A stretch of 64,000 nt of DNA, from positions 4,092,001 to 4,156,000 of the forward strand of contig WLWP01000001.1 of assembly GCA_012103505.1 (NCBI GenBank). The letters are read 5' to 3'. Both the position numbers and the translations under genes were made by a program. A model generated the notes under the pieces. The model ran no database searches and was not told where the DNA came from. It worked only from the letters and a program-made list of their open reading frames with translations. Positions 1 to 12,385 of the stretch are shown here, piece by piece (position 1 is the first letter of the stretch; every line of letters begins with the position of its first letter). The DNA comes from Pseudomonadales bacterium (GTDB lineage Bacteria; Pseudomonadota; Gammaproteobacteria; Pseudomonadales; Azotimanducaceae).

Positions 1-2504
<2,504 letters not shown>

Positions 2505-2627
2505 CTTAACCCTAAGAACTGAGAAAAAGGAATTGTAACTTCATGTGGCCAGTCGACACACGGACTTACGAACAAGCCACAATTATGGCCCCTGCCAGAT
2601 TGCTCTGTCGTCTAGTCTGTTATTTAA

Positions 2628-3743
<1,116 letters not shown>

Positions 3744-4319
3744 ATGGCGAATATCAACCTATTACCCTGGCGCGAGTGGGAACGCGAGCGCAAGCAGAAG
3801 GAATTTCTAGGCCAGGTTGTCGGTATCCTAATTGTTGCTGTCGTGGTTGTTTTAGGCATCGGCCAATATCTCGACACAACGATTGAAAGCCAGAATGGGC
3901 GCAATAGTTATCTTGATCGAAAGATCAAACTTCTCGACGAACAGATCGCGGAAATTCGCGACCTACAGAGACAGCGTGATGATCTCTTAGCGCGTATGCG
4001 GGTTATCCAAGAACTCCAAGGTAATCGCCCCGTAATCGTGCGGGTGTTTGACCAGATGGTGCAGACCCTTGCCAAAGGCGTGCACTACAACAAAGCTGAG
4101 ATGGCTGGCAATACGTTAACGGTTGCTGGTGTTGCCGAATCAAATAATAGAATTTCGGCACTAATGCGTAACTTGGACGGTTCTGACTGGTTTACGGATC
4201 CCAATCTGAAAGGCATCAAGGAAGATCCGGAAAACTCTGACTACGGTGAGCAGGCATCTACCTTTGACCTGAGTTTCCAGCAGATCAATCCGAATGCTCC
4301 TAAAGAGGAGGATCTGTAA
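3744..4319 (+). CDS. pilN: Type IV pilus assembly protein PilN
   Basis: Bitopic inner-membrane protein of the PilMNOP alignment subcomplex. The cytoplasmic N-terminus carries the INLLPWRE motif that binds PilM. One membrane helix follows at about residues 25-45, then a coiled-coil segment and a periplasmic ferredoxin-like domain that pairs with PilO. It is 191 aa, normal for the family. Start and stop overlap both neighbours: it begins directly after the pilM stop, and its TAA shares a base with the pilO ATG, pointing to translational coupling. Confidence 0.96.
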   Translation: MANINLLPWREWERERKQKEFLGQVVGILIVAVVVVLGIGQYLDTTIESQNGRNSYLDRKIKLLDEQIAEIRDLQRQRDDLLARMRVIQELQGNRPVIVRVFDQMVQTLAKGVHYNKAEMAGNTLTVAGVAESNNRISALMRNLDGSDWFTDPNLKGIKEDPENSDYGEQASTFDLSFQQINPNAPKEEDL

Positions 4320-4936
4320 TGGCCTTGCAAGACTCATTTGACCAGTTAAAAGGCTTTGATGTTGCGAGCCTTGATGTCAACAACATTGGCACATGGCCAG
4401 TACTGATCAAAGTGCTCGTGATGATCGTGCTTTTCGCAGCGGTTATTGGCATCGGCTACTCCTTCCACATCACCGATAAGCAAAAGAAGCTCGATCAGGT
4501 GGAGGCGCAGGAAGTCCAGCTGAGGAAACAGTACGAAGACAAGGCACAGCAGGCAGCTAACCTTGAAGAGTACCGCCAACAGAAGCAGGAAATGGAGGCC
4601 GCCTTCGGTGCGCTGCTCCGACAGTTGCCATCAGACACTGAAGTGCCAGGATTGTTGGAAGATATAACCAGAAGCGCGCTTGATAACGAGCTGACCATCG
4701 AAAGTATCGATCTGCAGTCCGAGAATCGCACGGAATTTTATGTCGAGCTGCCGATCAAGATTGTCGTTGAAGGCGATTACCACAAAATAGGCTCATTCGT
4801 GAGTGGGGTGGCAAACCTGTCGCGTATCGTGACTTTGCATGATTTTTCAATCTTGCCTGAAGCTGGCACTGGCATGACTATCCTGAAGATGGAAATTTTG
4901 GCCAAAACTTACCGTTACCTTGAGGAGGCAAACTGA
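4319..4936 (+). CDS. pilO: Type IV pilus assembly protein PilO
   Basis: Inner-membrane partner of PilN, 205 aa. The cytoplasmic N-terminus is followed by one membrane helix (about residues 28-48, VLIKVLVMIVLFAAVIGIGY), a charged coiled coil (about 50-95), and a periplasmic domain that heterodimerises with PilN and recruits PilP. It overlaps pilN by one base and pilP by one base (TGATG), so the whole run is probably translated in a coupled way. Confidence 0.96.
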   Translation: MALQDSFDQLKGFDVASLDVNNIGTWPVLIKVLVMIVLFAAVIGIGYSFHITDKQKKLDQVEAQEVQLRKQYEDKAQQAANLEEYRQQKQEMEAAFGALLRQLPSDTEVPGLLEDITRSALDNELTIESIDLQSENRTEFYVELPIKIVVEGDYHKIGSFVSGVANLSRIVTLHDFSILPEAGTGMTILKMEILAKTYRYLEEAN

Positions 4937-5460
4937 TGCGCATGCTTAGGGTTATTATGCTTGTGTCGATTGCTCTGCTTGTTGGGTGCAGTCCGAATAC
5001 AGATTACACAGATTTAGAACAGTTCATGGCGGAGGTGGATGCTCGACCTAAGAGTCGTATTAATCCTTTACCGCCGATTGAGACGGTCGCACCGTTTGCT
5101 TACCAAGCAAGTAACAAACGAAGCCCGTTTGAACCACCTATTTTGGTAAAACGTGTCGACCGTAAAAGTGGTCCGAAAGTCACGCCAGATTTTAACCGCG
5201 TAAAACAGTTTCTTGAGCAGTACAACATTGGCCAGTTGGCTATGGTGGGTACGTTGGCTCAAGGTGGTAGCATGTTTGCGCTCATCAAGGATTCCGACGG
5301 CGGTGTTCATAGGGTTGTGAATGGAGATTTCATGGGTACTGATCATGGGCGCGTCCAAGTAGTAGATGAATCCGAAATTGAATTAATCGAGATTGTCCCG
5401 GACGGAACCGGTGGCTGGGTTGAGCGTACCCGTACGGTAGCGCTGGCGGGTGGAGCTTAG
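4936..5460 (+). CDS. pilP: Type IV pilus lipoprotein PilP
   Basis: Periplasmic lipoprotein that bridges the PilNO dimer to the PilQ secretin. The 174-aa product has a short signal peptide ending in a lipobox (LLVGC, lipidated Cys at about residue 18). An extended linker follows, then the C-terminal beta-sandwich homology region (about residues 85-165: VGTLAQGGSMFALIKDSDGG and following). It sits between pilO and pilQ as in other gammaproteobacteria. Confidence 0.95.
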   Translation: MRMLRVIMLVSIALLVGCSPNTDYTDLEQFMAEVDARPKSRINPLPPIETVAPFAYQASNKRSPFEPPILVKRVDRKSGPKVTPDFNRVKQFLEQYNIGQLAMVGTLAQGGSMFALIKDSDGGVHRVVNGDFMGTDHGRVQVVDESEIELIEIVPDGTGGWVERTRTVALAGGA

Positions 5461-5463
5461 AGG

Positions 5464-7560
5464 ATGATGAATATGCTTAAACGAAAGAAAGCGTGGATGA
5501 CTAAAGTAGCTGGATTGTTGGCACTCAGCCTCGCGTGGGGAAGTGCATATGCAGTTACCATGCAGGATATTGAGTTCTCTTCACTACCTGGTGATCGGAT
5601 CGAAATTAGAATGGAATTTGACGGCACGCCGCCAGATCCAAACGGTTACACGATCGAGCAACCAGCTCGAATTGTGTTAGACCTTCCCGGGGTAACGAGT
5701 GAGCTCGATGAGAAGCACCATGACCTTGGCATAGGCAACGCGCGACGCGTGTCGGTCATAAGCACGAAAGATCGAACCCGTGCGATCGTCAACCTCACCG
5801 AACTTGTGGGCTACGAGACAAACGTAAGTGGCAACACGCTCTTTGTGATGGTCGGTGGTGGCGCGACTCCTGGTGAACCTGCGCCGTCGAACATTGCTAG
5901 CGCAGACGATCAACGCGTTAGCTCGTCGAACATCAGTTCTTCGATCAGTAACGTTGACTTCCGCCGTGGCAAAAACGGTGAAGGACGTGTGATCTTCACG
6001 ATGAGTAACCCCAAGGTTCCTGTTGATGTATCGAGTGACGGAGGCAAGATTCGTGTAGAAGTTCGCAATACCGACCTACCTGCAAACTTGCAACGCCGTC
6101 TTGATGTCACCGACTTTGCTACACCAGTACAAATTGTTGATGCCTTACAAGAAGGTGACCACACAGTATTTACGATCGCAGCTGAAGGCAGTTATGACTA
6201 CTTGGCGTATCAAGCTGACGGCACGATGTCGATCGACGTCACGCCATTGACTGAAGAAGAAGTCGAAGCGCGGGATGACATCTTTAAGTATACCGGTGAG
6301 AAGCTATCCCTAAACTTCCAGGACATTGAGGTCCGATCTGTATTGCAGCTCATTGCTGATTTCACAGATCTGAACTTGGTTGCTAGTGACACGGTCAGCG
6401 GCCGCATTACTTTACGTTTGAAGAACGTACCTTGGGATCAAGCGCTTGAGCTGATCTTAAAAACCAAGGGTCTAGATCAACGTCAGGTAGGTAACGTCTT
6501 ACTCGTTGCCCCGGCAGCCGAAATCGCTGCTCGTGAAAAGCTTGAACTTGAAAATCAGAAGCAGATTTCTGAGCTAGCGCCGCTTCGCACTGAATTCATT
6601 CAGATTCGTTATGCATCTGCATCGGAGCTATTTGAACTTTTCAACAGCTCTGGTAACGGCACGAGCATGATGTCCGATCGTGGTGGCGTCATTGTTGACG
6701 AGCGTACGAACTCAATCATTCTGACCGATACCGCGGATCGTCTTGAAGAATTCCGTCGCGTCATCGCTCAGCTTGATGTACCGGTACGCCAGGTTTTGAT
6801 CGAGGCACGGATTGTCACTGCTAACGCGACCTTCACCGAGCAGCTTGGTATCGCTTGGGGTGGTGGTGCACTCGATATGGAAAATGATGTGATTCGTGTA
6901 GGTGGCTCGCAAGAGACATTGACCGAATTGCAGAACATCCTTGTTGAGGGTGAGGGTGACATCACGACACCCGGCAGCCTCGTCGTCGACCTCGGTGTGA
7001 CACAAGGTGGTGCAACAAGTATTGGTGTCGGTCTCACCTCTGGTGAGTTTTTGATCGACCTCGAATTGTCAGCTTTGGCTGCCGATGGACATGCGGAAGT
7101 TGTCGCTCGACCGAAGGTCATCACAGCGGACAAGAGTCCAGCGGTAATTGAGTCAGGTGTGGAGATTCCTTATCAGGAAGCCACCTCTAGTGGCGCGACG
7201 TCAACCTCCTTTAAGGACGCCGTTCTTTCGCTAGAAGTAACGCCGCAGATCACGCCAGATGATCGGATCATCATGGAGTTGAACGTGAAGCAAGATACTG
7301 TCGGACAGGTGTTTAACGGTGTTCCGTCAATCAACACGAACGAGATCCAAACTGAAGTGTTGGTGGACAACGGCCAGACAGTTGTACTCGGTGGTATCTT
7401 CCAGACTGATAAGAACATCTCGACAACCAAGACGCCGTTCTTCGGTGATCTGCCATACGTTGGTCGTCTGTTCAAACGGACTATCGAGCGAGATGACAAG
7501 CAGGAACTGTTGATTTTCATCACCCCTCGTATCATTGCTGACGCCCTCACGGATCGATAA
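5464..7560 (+). CDS. pilQ: Type IV pilus outer-membrane secretin PilQ
   Basis: Multimeric outer-membrane channel through which the pilus fibre leaves the cell. The product has 698 aa: signal peptide (cleavage after SAYA), two AMIN peptidoglycan-binding domains (about 30-115 and 155-255), a secretin/TonB short N-terminal (STN) domain (about 295-345), a secretin N1 domain (about 365-440), and the C-terminal secretin barrel with PLAADGHAEVVARPKV-like and GVEIPYQE regions (about 515-695). Three ATGs compete (5464, 5467, 5473). AGAGG at 5459-5463 is too close to the first, so 5473 is plausible. A hairpin at 7610-7632 follows the stop. Confidence 0.97.
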   Translation: MMNMLKRKKAWMTKVAGLLALSLAWGSAYAVTMQDIEFSSLPGDRIEIRMEFDGTPPDPNGYTIEQPARIVLDLPGVTSELDEKHHDLGIGNARRVSVISTKDRTRAIVNLTELVGYETNVSGNTLFVMVGGGATPGEPAPSNIASADDQRVSSSNISSSISNVDFRRGKNGEGRVIFTMSNPKVPVDVSSDGGKIRVEVRNTDLPANLQRRLDVTDFATPVQIVDALQEGDHTVFTIAAEGSYDYLAYQADGTMSIDVTPLTEEEVEARDDIFKYTGEKLSLNFQDIEVRSVLQLIADFTDLNLVASDTVSGRITLRLKNVPWDQALELILKTKGLDQRQVGNVLLVAPAAEIAAREKLELENQKQISELAPLRTEFIQIRYASASELFELFNSSGNGTSMMSDRGGVIVDERTNSIILTDTADRLEEFRRVIAQLDVPVRQVLIEARIVTANATFTEQLGIAWGGGALDMENDVIRVGGSQETLTELQNILVEGEGDITTPGSLVVDLGVTQGGATSIGVGLTSGEFLIDLELSALAADGHAEVVARPKVITADKSPAVIESGVEIPYQEATSSGATSTSFKDAVLSLEVTPQITPDDRIIMELNVKQDTVGQVFNGVPSINTNEIQTEVLVDNGQTVVLGGIFQTDKNISTTKTPFFGDLPYVGRLFKRTIERDDKQELLIFITPRIIADALTDR

Positions 7561-7609
7561 ACAGAGGGATTGTTATCGTTCGCGCGGCTAGCGCGATTCC
7601 ATTACACTC

Positions 7610-7632
7610 AACGGCGCCATAGGCGCCGTTTT
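7610..7632. terminator. Perfect 9-bp hairpin plus short T-run between pilQ and aroK
   Basis: AACGGCGCC, a 3-base loop ATA, then GGCGCCGTT form a perfect stem followed by TT, G and TT. It lies 50 bp after the pilQ stop and ends 3-4 bases before the aroK ATG at 7636. It could attenuate transcription from the pil operon into aroK, or hide the aroK initiation region. A smaller hairpin (CGCGC, 5-base loop, GCGCG) lies at 7581-7595. Confidence 0.6.
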
Positions 7633-7635
7633 GTT

Positions 7636-8160
7636 ATGCACGCTCAAAATATATATGTCATAGGGTTAATGGCCGTGGGGAAGAGCACGGTCGGTCGGCT
7701 GCTGGCCGAAAGTTTAGGCAGACCCTTTATCGATTCTGATCATGAAATTGAAGCGCGAGCAGGTGCTGAGATTTCCTGGATCTTCGATGTAGAAGGCGAA
7801 GAAGGTTTCAGGGATAGAGAAGAACAGGTGATCGATGAGTTGTCCCAGCGCGATGGTTTGGTTTTGGCGACCGGTGGTGGCGTCGTCAAACGCCAGATTA
7901 ATCGAGAACATCTCGCAGCACGCGGGATCGTAGTCTACTTGGATTGCCCCATAGAAAAGTTGTTGGAAAGGACTAACAAAGACAAGCGACGACCCCTGCT
8001 AAATGGTCCCAATAGGGAAGAAGTTCTGCGCTCACTTATGTGTGAGCGCGGACCACTCTACGCTGAGATAGCTGACTATCGATTCGTATCCGGGGATAAC
8101 AGCGCAAAGTCTCTTGTTAACAAAATCATTTCGAAACTGCAGGGTGATGGAGTCATCTAG
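7636..8160 (+). CDS. aroK: Shikimate kinase
   Basis: Phosphorylates shikimate at the 3-hydroxyl with ATP, in the cytoplasm, on the path to chorismate. It is 174 aa when started at ATG 7636, matching the family. The open frame reaches further upstream, but that part crosses the hairpin and does not resemble AroK. Motifs: P-loop GLMAVGKST, where the usual third glycine is Ala; the substrate-binding DSDHEIE and FRDREEQVI segments; the Walker-B-like ATGGGVV; and the lid region RRPLL. No clear ribosome binding site precedes this ATG. aroB starts directly after its stop. Confidence 0.93.
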   Translation: MHAQNIYVIGLMAVGKSTVGRLLAESLGRPFIDSDHEIEARAGAEISWIFDVEGEEGFRDREEQVIDELSQRDGLVLATGGGVVKRQINREHLAARGIVVYLDCPIEKLLERTNKDKRRPLLNGPNREEVLRSLMCERGPLYAEIADYRFVSGDNSAKSLVNKIISKLQGDGVI

Positions 8161-9258
8161 TTGTCGAACGCAGTACAAACAATTTCAGTAGACCTTGGCG
8201 ATAGGAGCTATCCGATTCACATTGGGGATGGGCTTCTCGGCCAAAGGCTTAGACAACTCGTTGGTGAGTTTCGGAGTAAGCAGGTTGCGATATTCACTAA
8301 TCCAACAGTTTCGTCTTTATACCTAGAATCGACGCTTGCAGGCTTAAGCGATTTCAATGTGGACGTCTTCACGATGCCCGATGGTGAAGCGCACAAAAAC
8401 CTGGACACTTACAACGACGCGATGGATTTTCTGATGGATCACCGCCATAACCGAACAACCTGTTTGGTCGCGCTTGGCGGTGGGGTGGTTGGTGATTTAA
8501 CAGGTTTCGTGGCAGCAACTTTCCAGCGCGGCGTCGACTTTGTGCAAATTCCGACGACACTGCTTGCTCAGGTTGATTCATCTGTTGGTGGCAAAACGGC
8601 AGTGAACCACGCGAGTGGTAAGAACATGATCGGTGCGTTCTATCAGCCACAAAGCGTTGTCATCGACATCAGTGTGTTGCGTACATTGCCTGATCGTGAA
8701 TACGCAGCAGGTCTTGCCGAGATCGTTAAGTACGGTGTGATCTACGATGCTGAGTTCTTTGCTTGGTTGGAGGCAAATTCCGAGGCAATTTCGGCTAGGG
8801 AAACGCAGGCGCTCATTCACGTTATTCGCCGTTCTTGTGAGATAAAAGCAGAGGTTGTGGCCCAGGATGAGCGCGAAGCGGGCCTACGGGCGATCTTGAA
8901 CTTTGGGCATACCTTTGGCCATGCGATCGAAAACCTGTCTGGCTATGGGACGTGGTTGCATGGTGAGGCTGTGTCTGTCGGGATGGTGATGGCGGCGCAG
9001 TTCTCGGAACGGTTGAACCGCTTGCCGCAGGGTGGCGCAAGCCGTATTGCGGAACTCCTCGAATGCATGGATTTGCCGGTGACTCTCACCGGAGATGTTG
9101 AAAGACAGGCAATGCTTACAGCGATGGGGATGGATAAGAAGACTGTCGACGGCCGTGTGCGGTTTGTCGTCGCAAATGCGATTGGCCAAGTAGACTTGGT
9201 GGCGGATTATAGCCAGGCTGCGCTTGATGAAACGCTAGCCGCGTTTTGTTCCCGTTAG
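8161..9258 (+). CDS. aroB: 3-dehydroquinate synthase
   Basis: Converts DAHP to 3-dehydroquinate using NAD+ and a divalent metal, the second step of the shikimate pathway. It is 365 aa, full length. Conserved signs are DGEAHKN, the NAD-binding ALGGGVVGDLTGF, the IPTTLLAQVDSSVGGKT block and the metal-binding histidines in NFGHTFGHAIE and HGEAVSVGM. The start is TTG at 8161, immediately after the aroK TAG, with GGAG upstream inside aroK. The aroK-aroB pairing is conserved. Confidence 0.97.
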   Translation: MSNAVQTISVDLGDRSYPIHIGDGLLGQRLRQLVGEFRSKQVAIFTNPTVSSLYLESTLAGLSDFNVDVFTMPDGEAHKNLDTYNDAMDFLMDHRHNRTTCLVALGGGVVGDLTGFVAATFQRGVDFVQIPTTLLAQVDSSVGGKTAVNHASGKNMIGAFYQPQSVVIDISVLRTLPDREYAAGLAEIVKYGVIYDAEFFAWLEANSEAISARETQALIHVIRRSCEIKAEVVAQDEREAGLRAILNFGHTFGHAIENLSGYGTWLHGEAVSVGMVMAAQFSERLNRLPQGGASRIAELLECMDLPVTLTGDVERQAMLTAMGMDKKTVDGRVRFVVANAIGQVDLVADYSQAALDETLAAFCSR

Positions 9259-9270
9259 CGGGGTGTAAGT

Positions 9271-10896
9271 TTGGTGCAACGAACCTTTCTTGAATTGACC
9301 CACAACCCATTCGCACCGCCGCGCGAGGGCTTCTACAGTGGTGCGGACCGAAAAACCCATCTCGACCATATTCGTCACCTCAGTCAATGGTCGCGGCGTG
9401 TGCTACTGGTTACGGGCCCATTCGGAATCGGTAAATCCACGCTGTTCAAAGAGCTTTCGACAAGCCTCCCGGGTAGCGCCAAGGGCGCTCGAGTGTCTGG
9501 TGCGGTTGTCACTGGCGAGAGAGAAGTGCTTCTCGCGATCATGCAAGGTCTTGGCATGGCGATCGAGCAAGACATGCATATGGAGGACATTATCGTTCTC
9601 TTGGTCCGCCATGTGGACGAGGAAGCTAGTCGCGAGCGGATGTGTGTCGTGATGTTCGATGATGCGCACCTACTGGCCCACACTGCTGTGTCGCTCTTAA
9701 TGCGGCTTGTTGCAGAATCTGCCATCAGAGTGGTGATGTTTGCTGAGCCGAGTCTTATTACAAACGTTAATCAGTCAGCCAAAAAGTATGAGGTTGAGTG
9801 GTTTGAGATCAGGTTGAGTGGCTTTCCAGCTCAGGATGTCCGTGACTACCTTGAGTGGCGGTTTGCCCAAGCCCAATACCGAGGCCGGTTGCCGTTCACG
9901 GATCCGCAAGTGGCCAAAATTGCTGAGCGTTCAGGCGGTAACCCGAACGTCATCGACTTTATGGCCAATGAATTGTTGGCTGACTTAGAGACAGGGCAAG
10001 TGCGAGAGCTGGGTGGACGGTTTCCAAAGAGGCATGCGCTCCTCGTGGTGATACTTGCGATCCTCGTTTTCCTCATCTACCAACTCTACCTGCAGCCACC
10101 GCTCGAAGATGGCGCCCCGATCGAAATTGCCTCAATAGAAAACGAGGTCTCGGTAGCGGGGCAGAACGATAGCCCAGGAACTGAAAAGGATACGGATGCG
10201 CTAGACGGGGCGGACGGCGTGGTTTCGGAAGATGGCATAGAGACTGGACTTGAAGAGGGTCCAGGCGTAACAGATGCAACAGAAGTAGAAAGTACTGACG
10301 AATCCGTTCTTAGTGAAAGTGCAAACTCCTCTGGCGAAAATGGCGTAGCAGAATTCGTCGCTGCGCCTGTGCTAGCCCCAGACGAATTAAGAGATGAGTT
10401 AAGAGACCAATTAAGAGATGAATCAAGAGACGAACTTTCGGTTAGCGAGGAACCTCTGGAGCCTCCGCTTCCTGACGATGCCCCACCAGAAATAACCCCC
10501 GAGGAGGTCGTTTCGGTTCAGCCGCCTGTAAGGGAGTCACCGATACCGGTAGTCGATTCCATCGCTCGAGAACGTCCTTCGACAACCACAATCCCAAGTG
10601 TGATAAATGGTCCTGCGTGGCTACGAGGGCAAAACGACGCCCATTACACGTTGCAATTGATGACGTTGTCGCGACAGCAAGGTGGCGTCGACCTCATTAA
10701 AAGACAAAGTGATTCTGCGGAGTTTGCCATGTATCCACTGCGCAGGAACGGTAAAACGATGTATGTTGTCACTTACGGAGTGTTTTCCAATCAAGCCGCA
10801 GCCCAACGAGCGGCATCGGGTCTCACCGGAGAGTTGGCTGGAATCACGCCTTGGGTTAGACCATTTTCTGCGGTACAAGATGCGATCAGCGACTGA
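9271..10896 (+). CDS. damX: DamX-like AAA+ ATPase with SPOR domain
   Basis: Predicted cell-division protein of 541 aa. Residues about 1-240 form an ExeA-type AAA+ domain (Walker A GPFGIGKST, Walker B VVMFDDAH). A single membrane helix lies at about 252-272. Then comes a long acidic, low-complexity periplasmic linker that includes four 12-bp repeats encoding (ELRD)n, and a C-terminal SPOR domain (about 450-535) that binds denuded septal glycan. The start is TTG at 9271 (GTG at 9274 is possible). Its place after aroKB is the conserved damX position. The symbol rests on position and architecture. Confidence 0.85.
   Translation: MVQRTFLELTHNPFAPPREGFYSGADRKTHLDHIRHLSQWSRRVLLVTGPFGIGKSTLFKELSTSLPGSAKGARVSGAVVTGEREVLLAIMQGLGMAIEQDMHMEDIIVLLVRHVDEEASRERMCVVMFDDAHLLAHTAVSLLMRLVAESAIRVVMFAEPSLITNVNQSAKKYEVEWFEIRLSGFPAQDVRDYLEWRFAQAQYRGRLPFTDPQVAKIAERSGGNPNVIDFMANELLADLETGQVRELGGRFPKRHALLVVILAILVFLIYQLYLQPPLEDGAPIEIASIENEVSVAGQNDSPGTEKDTDALDGADGVVSEDGIETGLEEGPGVTDATEVESTDESVLSESANSSGENGVAEFVAAPVLAPDELRDELRDQLRDESRDELSVSEEPLEPPLPDDAPPEITPEEVVSVQPPVRESPIPVVDSIARERPSTTTIPSVINGPAWLRGQNDAHYTLQLMTLSRQQGGVDLIKRQSDSAEFAMYPLRRNGKTMYVVTYGVFSNQAAAQRAASGLTGELAGITPWVRPFSAVQDAISD
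10384..10431 (+). repeat. 12-bp tandem repeat encoding (ELRD)n in the DamX linker
   Basis: Four head-to-tail copies of a 12-bp unit (gaattaagagat and variants) encode ELRD, ELRD, QLRD, ESRD. They sit in the disordered periplasmic linker between the membrane helix and the SPOR domain, so copy number would only change linker length and charge. Confidence 0.85.
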
Positions 10897-10931
10897 TATC
10901 AGTGACCGCGGTGTGAAAAGGAGAGGTCGGT

Positions 10932-11345
10932 ATGAATAAACTAGGTGTTTTGGTATTGATGATTGGATTTCTGATAAGTCCAGGCGTGGCTGCCGACACT
11001 CATCCTGAAGTCGCATGGTCACTCGGTTACAGTGTTCCGGAGCATAAGTGCGTTAAGCCGCGTATGCGTAAATCCAATACAGAGGGACAAACGGACAGAT
11101 TCCAACGCAAGGTGGCGCGATTTGCTAACTGCGTTAAGAAATACCAAACCGGGTTGATTGCCGACCATCAGCGGATACTAGCCTCGGCTGAACATGGTCT
11201 AACTAAGGGGCAAGCGGAGCAGCTCGTCGGAAGTCTCAAGTCTATTGAACAGTCGCTTGTCTCACTGGGCGAGGACTTTGTTGTTGAACAGGACTATTCA
11301 GATTTGCAGCGAGTACTAGTCATGGGCAATCGCTCAAGCATCTAA
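10932..11345 (+). CDS. Secreted protein of unknown function
   Basis: A 137-aa protein with a clear signal peptide (cleavage near VAA-DT at residue 22). The mature part is helical and basic, with two cysteines (HKC and ANC, about residues 36 and 62) that could form one disulfide. I do not recognise a family. AAAGGAGAGG precedes the ATG, a good ribosome binding site, and the gene follows damX by 35 bp in the same direction, so it is probably co-transcribed. Confidence 0.7.
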   Translation: MNKLGVLVLMIGFLISPGVAADTHPEVAWSLGYSVPEHKCVKPRMRKSNTEGQTDRFQRKVARFANCVKKYQTGLIADHQRILASAEHGLTKGQAEQLVGSLKSIEQSLVSLGEDFVVEQDYSDLQRVLVMGNRSSI

Positions 11346-11370
11346 GTTCCTCATCAACCGAAGAATGATG

Positions 11371-11610
11371 TTAGCCCGGATGTTTCCCGAACAAATCGTA
11401 CGATACCAAGAAAAATCCTACGTTTAATAGCATTGCCCCCGCCGTGATGATCAGTGCCTTCCACTTGAGTTTTGACCACCAAATGCTGGTATAGAGGACA
11501 ATCAATATCGGGTAAAGCAGAAGTAGGTCAATGCGTATGTTCCCTTCAGCCTGACTTTCCCAGATCCAATATAGGACAGTCACGACGAGGGTGGTGAGGA
11601 ACTGTGTCAC
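11371..11610 (-). CDS. Small membrane protein coupled to the methyltransferase
   Basis: A 79-aa protein with three predicted membrane segments (LTTLVVTVLYWIW; LLLLYPILIVLYTSI; ALIITAGAMLLNVGFFLVS). The start is set at GTG 11610 because it overlaps the methyltransferase stop as GTGA, a typical translational coupling. A longer in-frame start at 11664 would overlap the upstream gene by 58 bp. The family is not recognised. Coupling suggests a function linked to the methyltransferase. Confidence 0.65.
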   Translation of the reverse strand: MTQFLTTLVVTVLYWIWESQAEGNIRIDLLLLYPILIVLYTSIWWSKLKWKALIITAGAMLLNVGFFLVSYDLFGKHPG

Positions 11611-12236
11611 GAGAGTTTTCTCGCGATTATAAATACCGCTATCCCGTTTTTGCCGTGATGCCACTGGCTCTCGAGGCTAAAACCGGCACTTTCGATTTCG
11701 GCACTGAGTTCATTTTCTGTGAAGATGTAAAGATCGGGCATGAGGCCGAACAACTTTCCAATTGGGACGACAAACTTGATAAATCGCAGGAGCGAATTGC
11801 CGACGCAGACGCTGCTGCTGACGAAAACACCTCCAGGTTTAAGAATCCGCGCGACTTCCGCGATCACTTCCTGACGGTTCGGTAGCAGGTGTATGACGTT
11901 TAAGCCGAGCACGGCGTCGTAGCTTTCGTTGGCCGCATTGAATTCTGAGAGGGTGCCCCGAGTGAAGGTGACGTTGGTGATGCCTGCATCGCGAGCCTTA
12001 CCGCGACCAATTTCGAGCATTTTTTCCGAGATGTCGATCGCATCAATGTGTGTCACGTGAGGCGCATGATGAATGGCTGTGGATCCTGTACCGCAGCCAA
12101 ACTCCAGCAACCGCATCTCTGCGCGGAGATATTCTTGAGTCTCCGCTAACTTTCGATTGTAAGTAGCTTCATCGGAAATAGGACTCTTAGCGTAGCGCTC
12201 GGCTGACTTATCCCAGAACGGATCGGACTTAGACAT
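11607..12236 (-). CDS. Class I SAM-dependent methyltransferase
   Basis: Cytoplasmic UbiE/Methyltransf_11-type enzyme of 209 aa. Motif I is LLEFGCGTGS, followed by the acidic end of beta-2 (IDAIDIS) and motif LGLNVIHLLPNR with an LKPGGVF post-motif. The start is ATG 12236, preceded by GGGAGA; the frame continues upstream, but only this ATG has a ribosome binding site. A hydrophobic stretch (LRFIKFVVPIGKLFGL) may associate with membrane. The substrate cannot be told from sequence. It is coupled to the small membrane protein downstream. Confidence 0.85.
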   Translation of the reverse strand: MSKSDPFWDKSAERYAKSPISDEATYNRKLAETQEYLRAEMRLLEFGCGTGSTAIHHAPHVTHIDAIDISEKMLEIGRGKARDAGITNVTFTRGTLSEFNAANESYDAVLGLNVIHLLPNRQEVIAEVARILKPGGVFVSSSVCVGNSLLRFIKFVVPIGKLFGLMPDLYIFTENELSAEIESAGFSLESQWHHGKNGIAVFIIARKLS

Positions 12237-12345
12237 CGGTTTCTCCCATGTGGTCGGCGCGACGCTCAGCATGTGCCAGCATTCTGCCTCGCTTGGAGGT
12301 ATCAAACAATGAGAGGCTGAGGGCGTGTGAGAATGCAGGAAAAAG

Positions 12346-12372
12346 GCGTGGGTCTTGGCTTAAGCCCCACGC
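12346..12372 (-). terminator. Intrinsic terminator after the two-repeat secreted protein
   Basis: On the minus strand, GCGTGGG and CCCACGC form a 7-bp stem with a 13-base loop, followed by CTTTTTCC. It lies 14 bases past the stop of the minus-strand gene at 12386-13048. Confidence 0.75.
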
Positions 12373-12385
12373 GGTGTCGGAACTT

